64,000 nt of DNA from Vallitalea okinawensis (lineage in GTDB: Bacteria > Bacillota > Clostridia > Lachnospirales > PQDH01): the NCBI RefSeq assembly GCF_002964605.1, contig NZ_PQDH01000010.1, forward strand, positions 62,001 to 126,000. The letters run 5' to 3'. This document shows positions 34,937 through 42,862 of the stretch, in pieces (position 1 is the first letter of the stretch; the number at the start of each line of letters is the position of its first letter). The translations under genes and the position numbers were made by a program. The notes under the pieces are model-generated. The model was not told the origin of the DNA and searched no databases. It saw only the letters and a program-made list of their open reading frames with translations.

Positions 34937-35629
34937 ATGATGGCGCATAGTATACTATTAGCAGAAGATGATCAGGACCTTTCATATATATTGAAATCCT
35001 ATTTGCAGAAATCAGGATACCTTGTTGATGTGGTCAAGGATGGTGCCGAAGTTATCCCAATTTTCAAAAAAAACTACTATGATATTATACTACTGGATAT
35101 TAATTTACCTCATGTATCTGGTTATGAAATTTGCAAGCAAGTGAGAGACACAAGTAAAGTGCCAATTATTATTATCAGTTGCAACGACAAGATTGATCAA
35201 AGGTTAGAAGGGTTTGAGTTAGGGGCTGATGACTATATGATTAAGCCTATTGACTATAGAGAATTAATTTGTCGTATAAAGGCCAGGTTAAATAGTTCGG
35301 CAAGAAGATCAAAGAATAACAGACAGCTCAACTTTGAAGGGATGATCATTGATATTGAAAAGCGACAAGTAAGAGTGCAGGATAAACTGATCAAGTTGAC
35401 TCAGATTGAATTTAATATTCTTAAATTATTAGCATTAAACAGTCAAAAAACGTTCTCCTTTGATGAGTTGCATCAATATCTATGGCAGGAGGATAGATTA
35501 CCTACTGACAGAGCTTTAGCGGTACATATCAGTAATCTACGAAAAAAAATTCAAATCAAGGGAATGCCCTCTTACGTAATTACTGTTAGAGGAGTAGGGT
35601 ATAAATTCAATGAGCATTTAGCGAGGTGA
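34937..35629 (+). CDS. OmpR/PhoB-type response regulator
   Basis: A 230-residue two-component regulator. The receiver domain (about 5-118) shows AEDDQD, the phospho-acceptor aspartate in DIILLDINLP, and the lysine of MIKPIDYRELI. The winged-helix domain (about 130-228) has LTQIEFNILKLLALN and RALAVHISNLRKKI...VITVRGVGYKF. Two ATG codons (34937, 34940) follow a run of seven G (34928-34934); the second is better spaced. The kinase gene follows 5 bases behind its stop. The G7 ribosome site is exactly complementary to candidate small RNA 1. The promoter lies over 100 bases upstream (TATAAT near 34831). Confidence 0.94.
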   Translation: MMAHSILLAEDDQDLSYILKSYLQKSGYLVDVVKDGAEVIPIFKKNYYDIILLDINLPHVSGYEICKQVRDTSKVPIIIISCNDKIDQRLEGFELGADDYMIKPIDYRELICRIKARLNSSARRSKNNRQLNFEGMIIDIEKRQVRVQDKLIKLTQIEFNILKLLALNSQKTFSFDELHQYLWQEDRLPTDRALAVHISNLRKKIQIKGMPSYVITVRGVGYKFNEHLAR

Positions 35630-35634
35630 GAGAT

Positions 35635-37233
35635 ATGAAAAGATTATTATTGGGCTTATGTTTATTTTCAGTACTTTTTCTTTTCTGCTATCACTCAGTT
35701 GATGCTAATTCTACCTACGGTTTTTTCACGGAGAAGGAAGAGGATTGGCTATTAAATCATGATCCGATTATTATTGGGTATTCTGTGGATTACGCGCCTC
35801 TGGAGTTTATTGATATTAGAGGAAAGCCATCAGGCATTGCTTTAAATTGGTTTATAGGGATTGCTGATTCATATGGAATAGAGTATGAGTTTGCATCCTA
35901 TGATAAAAATACATCATGGCAAGATGCTTTAAATGATATGAAGGAAGGCAATATCGATGTATTAACGGATGTTACACCCACTGATGAACGTCAAGATTAT
36001 ATATTTTTTACAGATCCCTATGAGAGTTTTAGACTTCTCTTAGTGGGTAATAGCAGCCAGGATTATTTAATGAAAATTAGTAATATCCGTCAATTGGACC
36101 ATGAGAAAAATACTTTTTATGTAACCGAAGGACATTGGCAAGAAGAATATCTAAATAGTACCTTAAATAGAGCTGAGATAATTGTTGCTAAAAATATGAA
36201 AGAAGCTTTTAAGTATATTAATGAGGGGCAGGGGTATATGCTAATTGAACTACCCGTCTATAACTATTATGAGGAAAACTACTCTTATAATCACATTAAG
36301 ATCATTGGTGAGCTGGATGAAGAGATTCACCATAGCATAGGTGTTAATTTTGAAAATGAGACTCTTGCTGGAATACTTAATAAAATTCTAAAGCAGCATG
36401 AACTCACAGTATTTATTCAAAATGATATGATAGAGAAGCAAAACAGAAATTATTATCTGGAGAGATTTATATTTGCTATAGTTTTTATAGGGTTATTAGT
36501 ACTCATACCGTTAGTTAGACTTTATTTTTTAACAGTTAGAAAGAATAGAAAATTGCAATTTGAAAAAGCAGATTTTGTTTCTAAAGTTTTTCATAATTTA
36601 AAAACACCTATTGCTGCTTCTCTCGGATATATGCAACTATTAAAGGAACATGAGTATACAGAGGAGAGCCTTGACTATATCAATGCTACAGAGATAAGAT
36701 TAATGGAAGTGAAAAGTACGATTGAGAAACTTTCCTTGATGACATCTTATCAAAATAAGATAGATCATCAACTAGTAGTTGTCAAGCTTCATAACATTTA
36801 TCTTCAAGCGCTTTATGATATGGAAACCATAGCAATTGATAAGAATATTCAACTTATAAACGAAGTGGATGAAGATGTATATGATGAAGTTTTTGGTAAT
36901 GGTAGTCAACTGTATCAATTATTTGAATTACTCATAGATAATGCAATCAAGTATACTGGAGTAAATGGAATTATTCGTATTGGTAGTAGAAGTGTAGGAA
37001 AGGGACATATTCAATTGTACATCACTGATAATGGAATAGGTATACCTGAGACAGATGTGAAATTGATTTTTAATAAGTATTATAAAGGTAGTAATCATCA
37101 CTTAAGTAATTCAACAGGTTTGGGATTAGCTATTGCAAAAGAAATAATTGATCACCATAATGCCAAAATCAAAACGAAGAGTAAAGTTGACGAAGGGACG
37201 ACCATAACAATAACATTTAAAACAATCCGATAA
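35635..37233 (+). CDS. Sensor histidine kinase with solute-binding sensor domain
   Basis: A 532-residue membrane kinase paired with the response regulator before it. A signal-anchor (about 2-20) is followed by an extracellular SBP_bac_3 (amino-acid-binding-like) domain (about 30-265: IIIGYSVDYAPLEFID, GNIDVLTDVTPTDERQDYIFFTDPY), a membrane helix (about 280-304), a HisKA dimerisation domain with the phosphorylated His320 in FHNLKTPIAAS, and a catalytic ATPase domain (ELLIDNAIKYTG, TDNGIGIPE, GLGLAIAKEII). Direct sensing of a solute such as an amino acid is inferred. The H-box has N-L-K where E-L-R is usual. The ATG at 35635 is behind GAGGTGAGAG. Confidence 0.93.
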   Translation: MKRLLLGLCLFSVLFLFCYHSVDANSTYGFFTEKEEDWLLNHDPIIIGYSVDYAPLEFIDIRGKPSGIALNWFIGIADSYGIEYEFASYDKNTSWQDALNDMKEGNIDVLTDVTPTDERQDYIFFTDPYESFRLLLVGNSSQDYLMKISNIRQLDHEKNTFYVTEGHWQEEYLNSTLNRAEIIVAKNMKEAFKYINEGQGYMLIELPVYNYYEENYSYNHIKIIGELDEEIHHSIGVNFENETLAGILNKILKQHELTVFIQNDMIEKQNRNYYLERFIFAIVFIGLLVLIPLVRLYFLTVRKNRKLQFEKADFVSKVFHNLKTPIAASLGYMQLLKEHEYTEESLDYINATEIRLMEVKSTIEKLSLMTSYQNKIDHQLVVVKLHNIYLQALYDMETIAIDKNIQLINEVDEDVYDEVFGNGSQLYQLFELLIDNAIKYTGVNGIIRIGSRSVGKGHIQLYITDNGIGIPETDVKLIFNKYYKGSNHHLSNSTGLGLAIAKEIIDHHNAKIKTKSKVDEGTTITITFKTIR

Positions 37234-37260
37234 CGCTATAAGTTATCGGGTTATTTTTTT
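37227..37260 (+). terminator. Terminator overlapping the kinase stop codon
   Basis: CCGATAAC (37227-37234) / GTTATCGG (37242-37249) then GTTA and a long T run. Confidence 0.85.
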
Positions 37261-37275
37261 TACTTATAAAAGCAA

Positions 37276-37335
37276 TGAGGTAAGGAACCTATTTTATTCC
37301 ACATACTTGAAACGTGACGTATTACTTTTATTGTC
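37276..37335 (+). repeat. Intergenic repeat copy E (degenerate)
   Basis: AGGTAAGGAACCTATTTTATT, then TTGAAACGTGACGTATTACTTTTATTG, matching the second half of copies A and B but with the hairpin partly lost. It again lies just behind a terminator. Confidence 0.4.
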
Positions 37336-37354
37336 TTATAGGTAAGGTGTTCAA

Positions 37355-37492
37355 ATGATTAACCAGAAAATGTTAATTGATACTAAAGAAATTTCCCAAC
37401 GACACAAACTTCTTAAAGAAGATGTAGCGGAGCTACTTTTGCTCTTAAAAATTAATTATTATTATTCTAAAGTTAATAATTTTAACTATTAA
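37355..37492 (+). CDS. Possible small ORF, 45 residues
   Basis: ATG at 37355 with a weak ribosome site (AAGGTG, 37343-37348) opens a 45-codon frame whose first 32 residues look protein-like and helical (LIDTKEISQRHKLLKEDVAELLLLLK), after which it runs into AT-repeat sequence (INYYYSKVNNFNY). No family is recognised. It may be a remnant of a larger gene or chance. Confidence 0.25.
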   Translation: MINQKMLIDTKEISQRHKLLKEDVAELLLLLKINYYYSKVNNFNY

Positions 37493-37564
37493 GTTGCGAA
37501 ATTAATATATCCATATTAAAAATTAATAATATTAATATTAAAATTAATTATTTTAAGTTTTGTA

Positions 37565-37593
37565 TTGACATTATTTATTCAATAGACTATAAT
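37565..37593 (+). promoter_or_regulatory. Consensus sigma-A promoter of the DUF2089 operon
   Basis: TTGACA (37565-37570), 17-base spacer, TATAAT (37588-37593): a perfect match to consensus. Upstream, 37445-37560 is extremely AT-rich with repeated AAAATTAAT words, which could act as an UP element or a repressor-binding tract. So strong a promoter suggests repression. Confidence 0.8.
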
Positions 37594-37614
37594 GACATTA
37601 GAGAGGTGGTAATA

Positions 37615-37893
37615 ATGTCCATTAGAAGGAAAATTAAGATAAGTGTCAAAGATGATTCTACAAACATTAGGTTACCAGCTATGTCAATCATGACTTTATT
37701 CTATTTAAGTAAGCTAGGAATAAGCATAGGGAAACGACATATAGATGATGATTCAACAAAAAAATATATAGACCAACTGGGTAAGATAAATAAAAAGGAC
37801 ATAAAAATGCTCATAAAAGCTTTACCCAAAGAATCTTTTTACTTAGTTAAATATGAGAGTAAAGATACCTTTGTAGAAATATTGATTAAGTAA
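37615..37893 (+). CDS. Small protein resembling the C-terminal domain of the SHOCT-like protein
   Basis: A 92-residue protein of unknown function. Its start (KIKISVKDDSTNIRLPAMSIMTLFYLSKLGIS) and end (YLVKYESKDTFVEILIK) resemble the C-terminal domain of the gene at 39666 (FLRIKVKSDSETVNVNLPLSLVSAGLKIAEK ... IVEVESDSEIVEIYVD) in order and spacing, so the two are likely related. It lacks the N-terminal SHOCT-like helix pair. The ATG at 37615 follows AGAGGTGG. It is the first gene behind the consensus promoter, with an MFS exporter and a DUF2089 regulator downstream. Confidence 0.7.
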   Translation: MSIRRKIKISVKDDSTNIRLPAMSIMTLFYLSKLGISIGKRHIDDDSTKKYIDQLGKINKKDIKMLIKALPKESFYLVKYESKDTFVEILIK

Positions 37894-37996
37894 CTAAATC
37901 TGTTATGCCTTGAATAGAGAATAGCAATTTAATAATTTTATTTATAGCTTGCTTTACATAAAATTGTGGTGTAGAGCTTTAGTAGGAGGAATAGCA

Positions 37997-39289
37997 ATGA
38001 AGCAAAATAAGTCTTTAGGAAACATGTTTTTATATTTAGGTGGTACATTTGTATCTTTATTTGGAACCAGTATCTACGGTTTCGCAATGAGTTTTTTCAT
38101 ATTAAGTATAACAGAATCACCTCTGTTTTTTTCAATTTCTATGCTCTTATCAGTATTACCAAGGCTTATTCTAAGCCCCTTTGCAGGTGTTATTGTGGAT
38201 AATTATGATAAAAAGAAACTGGTTCTATTATTTGATGCACTAAGTGGAATATTAATGTTAATTATGTTTGCAGTCAGTACTGCTATAGGTCTACAGATCT
38301 GGATGATTTACTTATCAACAGTTTTACTATCCTCCTTTAATACCTTATTTGGGATCTCCTTTTTTTCAGCAATCCCAAATCTAGTTGATGATAAGCATCT
38401 TGGTAAAATAAATTCACTTAATCAAACAGCTTCAAGTTTATCAAGTATTCTAGGACCTATTATTGGTGGAATAGTTTATGCATTAGTTCCAGTTCAAGCT
38501 TTCTTATTGATCAACGGTATATCTTTTCTTGCATCAACAGTTGCAGAAGCATTGATTGATTTTAAATATAATTTGAAAGAAAAGGAGTTAAAACAAGAAG
38601 CGATAAAAGAAGAACAAGAAACAAGAAATATGTTTGCTCAAATGGGTGAGGGTATGAAGTATATGAAAGATCAAAAATTATTATTTGAGCTTTTGAAAGG
38701 TTCTTTATTTATTAATTTCTTTTTCGGTGCTGTTAACGTAGGCTTACCAATTATAATTGTATTAGTTCTCAAGTGCAGTGAAAAGGCATTAGGAACGGTA
38801 GAATCAGGGGTCGCTATTGGAATGTTCTTATTTAGCATTATCTTAGCTATGCAAAAACGAATTAAATTCAACAAAAAAGTCTATGTTCTCTTATTAATTG
38901 CAGTAGCAGTCTTAGAAGGGATCTTTGCAATCCCTGTCTTGTCTAATGGCATCGTTGCAGGAGAGCTACCTATTATATTGTTCTACTTCTCGGGTATGTT
39001 TATTATCGGGTGCCTTGTAATAGGTATTAATGTTCCAGTAAGTGTTGTTATGCAAGAGAGAATTGATCCTTTATATCGGGGAAGAGTTATGTCACTGGTG
39101 AGTATGATTTCTCAAGCAATAACACCAATAGGTATGATACTCTATGGGGTACTATATGAGCATGTAGATGCCTATGTTATTTTATTAGCTTCTGCATTAG
39201 GACTCTTGCTTGTAACATTAAGAATGGCTTATAATTTTAAGGGAATAGATTTAGAAGAGAATAAACAAGTCATTGAAGAGGTGGTATGA
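37997..39289 (+). CDS. MFS transporter, MefA-like efflux family
   Basis: A 430-residue permease with about twelve hydrophobic segments, of the MFS_3 type (macrolide efflux/enterobactin exporter-like). Seen: FLYLGGTFVSLFGTSIYGFAMSFFIL at the N-terminus, LSPFAGVIVDNYDKKKLVLLFD (motif A region, about 58-79), LNQTASSLSSILGPIIGG, and VMQERIDPLYRGRVMSLVSMISQ. The ATG at 37997 follows GTAGGAGGAATAGCA; an upstream TTG frame lacks a ribosome site. It is followed one base later by the DUF2089 gene, so the exporter is probably under that regulator's control. Substrate unknown. Confidence 0.87.
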   Translation: MKQNKSLGNMFLYLGGTFVSLFGTSIYGFAMSFFILSITESPLFFSISMLLSVLPRLILSPFAGVIVDNYDKKKLVLLFDALSGILMLIMFAVSTAIGLQIWMIYLSTVLLSSFNTLFGISFFSAIPNLVDDKHLGKINSLNQTASSLSSILGPIIGGIVYALVPVQAFLLINGISFLASTVAEALIDFKYNLKEKELKQEAIKEEQETRNMFAQMGEGMKYMKDQKLLFELLKGSLFINFFFGAVNVGLPIIIVLVLKCSEKALGTVESGVAIGMFLFSIILAMQKRIKFNKKVYVLLLIAVAVLEGIFAIPVLSNGIVAGELPIILFYFSGMFIIGCLVIGINVPVSVVMQERIDPLYRGRVMSLVSMISQAITPIGMILYGVLYEHVDAYVILLASALGLLLVTLRMAYNFKGIDLEENKQVIEEVV

Positions 39290-39290
39290 C

Positions 39291-39647
39291 ATGAAAAATA
39301 AGTTGATTGGCCAATGTCCAATTTGTCAAGAAGAGCTGGAGGTATCAAAGCTTCATTGCGCTAATTGCAAGACAACAATTGAAGGTAAATTTACCTTAGG
39401 AAAATTTCAAAAGCTTACAGATGAACAACTATTCTTTATTGAAATCTTTATTAAAAATAGAGGTAATATTAAAGAGATAGAAAAAGAATTAGGTATATCT
39501 TATCCAACTGTTAGGAATAAACTTGAAAATGTTATTGAATCATTAGGTTATAAAAGCAAACCTAAAGCAAATAAGAAAGATATATTAGCTAAAGTAGAAA
39601 AGGGACTTTTATCTACAGAAGAAGCATTGAAAATGTTAAGAGAATAA
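39291..39647 (+). CDS. DUF2089 zinc-ribbon/HTH regulator
   Basis: A 118-residue protein. The N-terminal zinc ribbon has CPICQEELEVSKLHCANCKTTIEGKF (CxxC...CxxC). It is followed by a helix-turn-helix resembling sigma region 4 (LTDEQLFFIEIFIKNRGNIKEIEKELGISYPTVRNKLENVIESLGY) and a C-terminal ILAKVEKGLLSTEEALKMLRE, which is the same SHOCT-like motif found at the start of the next protein. DUF2089 proteins are thought to be DNA-binding regulators. The ATG at 39291 follows GAGGTGG. Pairing with the next gene suggests a regulator-partner module. Confidence 0.85.
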   Translation: MKNKLIGQCPICQEELEVSKLHCANCKTTIEGKFTLGKFQKLTDEQLFFIEIFIKNRGNIKEIEKELGISYPTVRNKLENVIESLGYKSKPKANKKDILAKVEKGLLSTEEALKMLRE

Positions 39648-39665
39648 AATATTGGGAGGGTTACT

Positions 39666-40037
39666 ATGAATAAAGAAGAAAGAAAGCAAATTTTACAAAT
39701 GCTTAAAGAAGGTAAAGTTTCAACAGAAGAAGCACTTCAGTTATTGGATGCTGTTGAAGAGGAAGATCAACCAATCAAAGTAAAAGATAAGTCACTCAAG
39801 AATCGATTTTTAAGAATTAAGGTAAAGTCAGATTCTGAAACGGTAAATGTTAATCTACCTTTATCACTTGTATCTGCTGGATTAAAAATAGCTGAAAAGT
39901 TTGACAGCCGCATACAATCAGACGCACTTAAAGATATTGATATGGATGAGATTATCGATGCTGTTAAGAATGGAGCAGAAGGTAAGATAGTAGAAGTTGA
40001 GAGTGATTCTGAAATAGTTGAAATATATGTTGATTAA
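39666..40037 (+). CDS. SHOCT-like domain protein, DUF2089 partner
   Basis: A 123-residue soluble protein. Residues 4-28 (EERKQILQMLKEGKVSTEEALQLLD) form a SHOCT-like helical motif. Residues about 45-123 are a beta-rich domain (RFLRIKVKSDSETVNVNLPLSL ... EIVEIYVD) shared with the protein at 37615. The gene follows DUF2089 by 18 bases with ribosome site GGGAGGG. Such pairs are common in clostridia. A role as co-regulator or anti-regulator through the shared helical motif is inference. Confidence 0.75.
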   Translation: MNKEERKQILQMLKEGKVSTEEALQLLDAVEEEDQPIKVKDKSLKNRFLRIKVKSDSETVNVNLPLSLVSAGLKIAEKFDSRIQSDALKDIDMDEIIDAVKNGAEGKIVEVESDSEIVEIYVD

Positions 40038-40064
40038 AAGAAAAACGTAATATTTAGAAGAAAG

Positions 40065-40091
40065 TAGCTCTAACTAAGGAGCTATTTTTTT
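40065..40091 (+). terminator. Terminator of the DUF2089 operon
   Basis: TAGCTC (40065-40070) / GAGCTA (40079-40084) followed by seven T. Repeat copy D starts 3 bases later. Confidence 0.75.
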
Positions 40092-40093
40092 AT

Positions 40094-40177
40094 GGAATAG
40101 GAAAGTTGATGTTTTACTCGTAAGGTATCGTACTTTCCTAATTCAGTTTTAACGTGGCTGTAGTCACTTTGTACTTA
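40094..40177 (+). repeat. Intergenic repeat copy D (well preserved)
   Basis: Same layout as copy C: GAATAGGAAAGT (40095-40106) / ACTTTCCTAATTC (40132-40144), then GTGGC-TGTA-GTCAC (40154-40167, one G-U pair) and TTTGTACTT. It is directly behind a terminator, as is copy C. Confidence 0.75.
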
Positions 40178-40304
40178 GATTTTTAAATAAGAATTAAAAA
40201 TTCCTCATATACATAAGTGCCTTTGCCATATATATTAATAGGAAGACTATATTGTGGGATATAGTGATTCTAGAGATATGCTTGGTATAGGAGGGAGGAA
40301 AACA

Positions 40305-41723
40305 ATGAAGTATATTCGTGAATTCATTGAATTGAAACAAGATGCACCAGGTTATGCTTTAGGTAGTACTAAAATAAGCGGAAATTGCAAATTTGAAGTC
40401 TTACATGGAAAAGTAAAAATGAAGCTTTCACTAAAAAACCTTAAGAAATCAAACAATACATATACCATTGATGTTATTAAGACAGAAGAAGATAAAAATA
40501 TTGGAGTAAACTTAGGCGAACTTGAGGTGAAGAGTGACGGTAGAAGTCAGTTCAGTTTCCAGAAAGAATTAACAAATTCACTAGACAGCCAAGTACTAAA
40601 GGATTTTGATGTCATCGTTATCATGGCTAAAAAAGAAGATAATAGTGGTAAAAGAGATCTTATTACACCAGCAGTCGGTTATCGTCGGGAAAGATTATTG
40701 TGGAGAAAAAACTTTCGATACTATAATGAAGAAGATCCCTTCAAGAAGTTTCAACTCAACATAGAAGATGCTATTGAAGAAGAGAAAGATACGGAGCTTG
40801 AAAGTCAACCTTTGGATGTTGAAGAAGATGGCGACATAGTAGCAAAAGAAGCACCTATGGATGACGTTCAAATGGATGAAAAAGTTGAGAAAACCCAGGA
40901 GACTATGGATGCGAAGGAAGATGGAGAAGTTGACGAAGAAGTGAGTTCAGAAGATGAAAAAGATGATGAGCAAGAAGGAGAGACCGTCGTCATTGAAGGG
41001 AATGAAATCATTGATAATGTAGGTCAAAGCATCATTAAAGATGAAGATGGTGGCGAGTCTGGAATTGAAGGAGAAGAGATAGAACGCCAAGAAAGAAGAC
41101 GTCAAGATGTAATTGTGAAATACATTGATTATGATGAAAACTCATGTAAGGGTAAAAAGAAACGTAGGATTACAAGAGAACAAGAGGTTAAGAATCTAGA
41201 ACATATGAAGGAATTACTTGATATTAAAGAGATTCATTACCAACCAAAAGATTTAGATACACACGAAGAGGAAGAGGAAGAAATTGAAACTAGAGAGGAA
41301 GATAAAATTGAGGAATCAACAGAACAAGAGACTGTAGGATCGGTTATACCAAAACGCTTTTCTCGTAAAGCTGATGAAATGTTTACAACATATCCTAGAT
41401 TAACACCTTTTGAAGAGAAGGAAGGGGCAGAGGAATGGATACGTATAGAACCAAGAGATATAGCAATTTTCCCAATTAATACTTGGCGCTTAATGAATAA
41501 TCCTTTCTTAATGAATGGGTATTATAAACATCACCACATTTTATTAGGGGAGAAGTTAGACTTAAATGATGGTTATTATTATCTAATTGCTGTACCTGCT
41601 CAATATAATCCTAGACAGAAAAGATTAGCAAATGTCCATGGTTTTGAATATTTTAGGAGTTGTAGAAAGGTGAATCCAAGAACGGGTGAATTTGGATATT
41701 GGATCAAAGAAATACGCATATAA
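40305..41723 (+). CDS. Clostridial protein with long acidic central region
   Basis: A 472-residue protein I do not recognise with certainty. The N-terminal domain (about 1-150, YIREFIELKQDAPGYALGSTKISGNCKFEV ...) and C-terminal domain (about 375-472, EEWIRIEPRDIAIFPINTWRLMNNPFLMNG ... YLIAVPAQYNPRQKRLANVHGFEYFRSC) are ordered and rich in aromatic residues. Between them lies a low-complexity region dominated by Glu and Asp (about 160-270) with a basic island GKKKRRI. Similar architectures occur as hypothetical proteins in spore-forming clostridia. There is no signal peptide or membrane segment. Start ATG 40305 behind GGAGGGAGG. Monocistronic. Confidence 0.75.
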   Translation: MKYIREFIELKQDAPGYALGSTKISGNCKFEVLHGKVKMKLSLKNLKKSNNTYTIDVIKTEEDKNIGVNLGELEVKSDGRSQFSFQKELTNSLDSQVLKDFDVIVIMAKKEDNSGKRDLITPAVGYRRERLLWRKNFRYYNEEDPFKKFQLNIEDAIEEEKDTELESQPLDVEEDGDIVAKEAPMDDVQMDEKVEKTQETMDAKEDGEVDEEVSSEDEKDDEQEGETVVIEGNEIIDNVGQSIIKDEDGGESGIEGEEIERQERRRQDVIVKYIDYDENSCKGKKKRRITREQEVKNLEHMKELLDIKEIHYQPKDLDTHEEEEEEIETREEDKIEESTEQETVGSVIPKRFSRKADEMFTTYPRLTPFEEKEGAEEWIRIEPRDIAIFPINTWRLMNNPFLMNGYYKHHHILLGEKLDLNDGYYYLIAVPAQYNPRQKRLANVHGFEYFRSCRKVNPRTGEFGYWIKEIRI

Positions 41724-41794
41724 TTATGGGGTTATCAAAAAATGTAACTATTTATTAATGTATAATTCACATTTTATTAAAACTTTTATGGTAA

Positions 41795-41897
41795 TATAAT
41801 TATTGTAAATTAAGAAACTATCCCCCCTTTTATTGTTTCTATTTATAAAAATTAATTGGACAGAGCCTACCCTATGCAGGGTAGGCTCATTTTTATT
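41795..41897 (+). ncRNA. Candidate small RNA 4 (C-rich, dispersed member)
   Basis: TATAAT (41795-41800), then TATTGTAAATTAAGAAACT, the C-rich segment ATCCCCCCTTTT (41820-41831, six C), and a perfect 10-bp terminator GAGCCTACCC (41863-41872) / GGGTAGGCTC (41879-41888) with T run. Expected RNA about 41807-41897. It resembles unit 1 in the TATAAT-ATT-TTGTAA context and in overall layout. It has no open frame. Confidence 0.55.
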
Positions 41898-41933
41898 TTT
41901 TTAAAGCGTATCAAAAAGCAAAAGTAGCAATAA

Positions 41934-41960
41934 AAAAGCTGCTGATAACCAGCAGCTTTT
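41934..41960 (-). terminator. Terminator after the DUF2752 gene
   Basis: AAAAGCTGCTG (41934-41944) / CAGCAGCTTTT (41950-41960), T-rich on the minus strand (CTTTTTTA). Confidence 0.8.
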
Positions 41961-41984
41961 GCATATCAATAAATTATTAGTTTA

Positions 41985-42407
41985 CTATGTTATTGGTTGA
42001 GGTAAAATTTTTATAATCCAATTGAGTATTAATACGACACCTATTAATAAAACAAGAAAAAACAAGATTTTGAATACATGCGGCATATAACGACCCATTA
42101 AAAGAAATAAAAGAATATTGATACCTACAAACAATCCACATATATATATAAGAATGCCACCAGGGTTATAAGCCATAGCATCTTTGATATTCCCCTTACT
42201 GATAGAAATAAAACTTCTCGTTAATCCACATCCGGGACAATCGAACCCTAAAGTGTTTCTATAATAACATTTACCAATATGTATTTCTTTTTGCCCTATT
42301 AGTAATTGAGCTTCATTATGATTAATAGTAGCTATAAAAGAGATACTATATACAATAACTAAGCCTATCAGTAGGATAAAAAGAATAGGTTTAATATAAA
42401 CCTTCAA
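41985..42407 (-). CDS. DUF2752 membrane protein
   Basis: A 140-residue membrane protein with three to four hydrophobic helices. The family signature CPGCGLTRSFISISKGNIKDAMAYNPGG (about 57-84) is intact. DUF2752 has no known function. Its CPGCG motif suggests metal or redox chemistry (inference). The gene overlaps the end of the DUF4190 gene by 17 bases, a frequent pairing in Firmicutes. Confidence 0.85.
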   Translation of the reverse strand: MKVYIKPILFILLIGLVIVYSISFIATINHNEAQLLIGQKEIHIGKCYYRNTLGFDCPGCGLTRSFISISKGNIKDAMAYNPGGILIYICGLFVGINILLFLLMGRYMPHVFKILFFLVLLIGVVLILNWIIKILPQPIT

Positions 42408-42732
42408 TCTCGGATAATCCCATTAAACCAATAAATCCAACAATAGCTAAGATGGAGAATAGGATAGAAATACCACCAAGTACTAAACCAGCAATGGCCA
42501 TACCTTTACCAGTTTTATCATTAGTCTTCTTCATCTCACTTAATGTAACGATACCGAAAACTATTGCTAGGATGGCAAGTATATAATTGAGGTAAGGGAT
42601 ACAAATACCTACTAAGCCTACGATACCACAAACCATAGATGCTATACCAAAACCTTTTTGCTTACCTACATCAGGGTTATTATTATTAGATGTTACGTTA
42701 TTATTGTTATCTTGGAAATTATTGTTGTCCAT
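42391..42732 (-). CDS. DUF4190 membrane protein
   Basis: A 113-residue protein. An asparagine-rich soluble N-terminus (DNNNFQDNNNNVTSNNNN) is followed by two membrane-helix hairpins: GFGIASMVCGIVGLVGICIPYLNYILAILAIVFGIV and GKGMAIAGLVLGGISILFSILAIVGFIGL. This is the DUF4190 pattern, often found with DUF2752. Ribosome site GAGGGGGTTCAG. No function known. Confidence 0.82.
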   Translation of the reverse strand: MDNNNFQDNNNNVTSNNNNPDVGKQKGFGIASMVCGIVGLVGICIPYLNYILAILAIVFGIVTLSEMKKTNDKTGKGMAIAGLVLGGISILFSILAIVGFIGLMGLSEIEGLY

Positions 42733-42827
42733 AACTGAACCCCCTCATTATTTTTTCTTTATTTGATAGTATTATACTACACAAATAAAATTATGTAAAT
42801 AATTACTATGGTATTATTGGTAAATTA

Positions 42828-42862
42828 AAACTCCTTATAGCATTTATAAGTATAAGGAGTTT
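42828..42862 (-). terminator. Terminator overlapping the VanZ gene stop
   Basis: Perfect 12-bp stem AAACTCCTTATA (42828-42839) / TATAAGGAGTTT (42851-42862), read on the minus strand. Confidence 0.75.

Noticed and set aside
37445-37560. AT-repeat tract considered as a CRISPR or replication-origin repeat
   Set aside because: The repeated AAAATTAAT words are irregular, without spacers or DnaA boxes; it looks like an AT-rich upstream region of the promoter at 37565.
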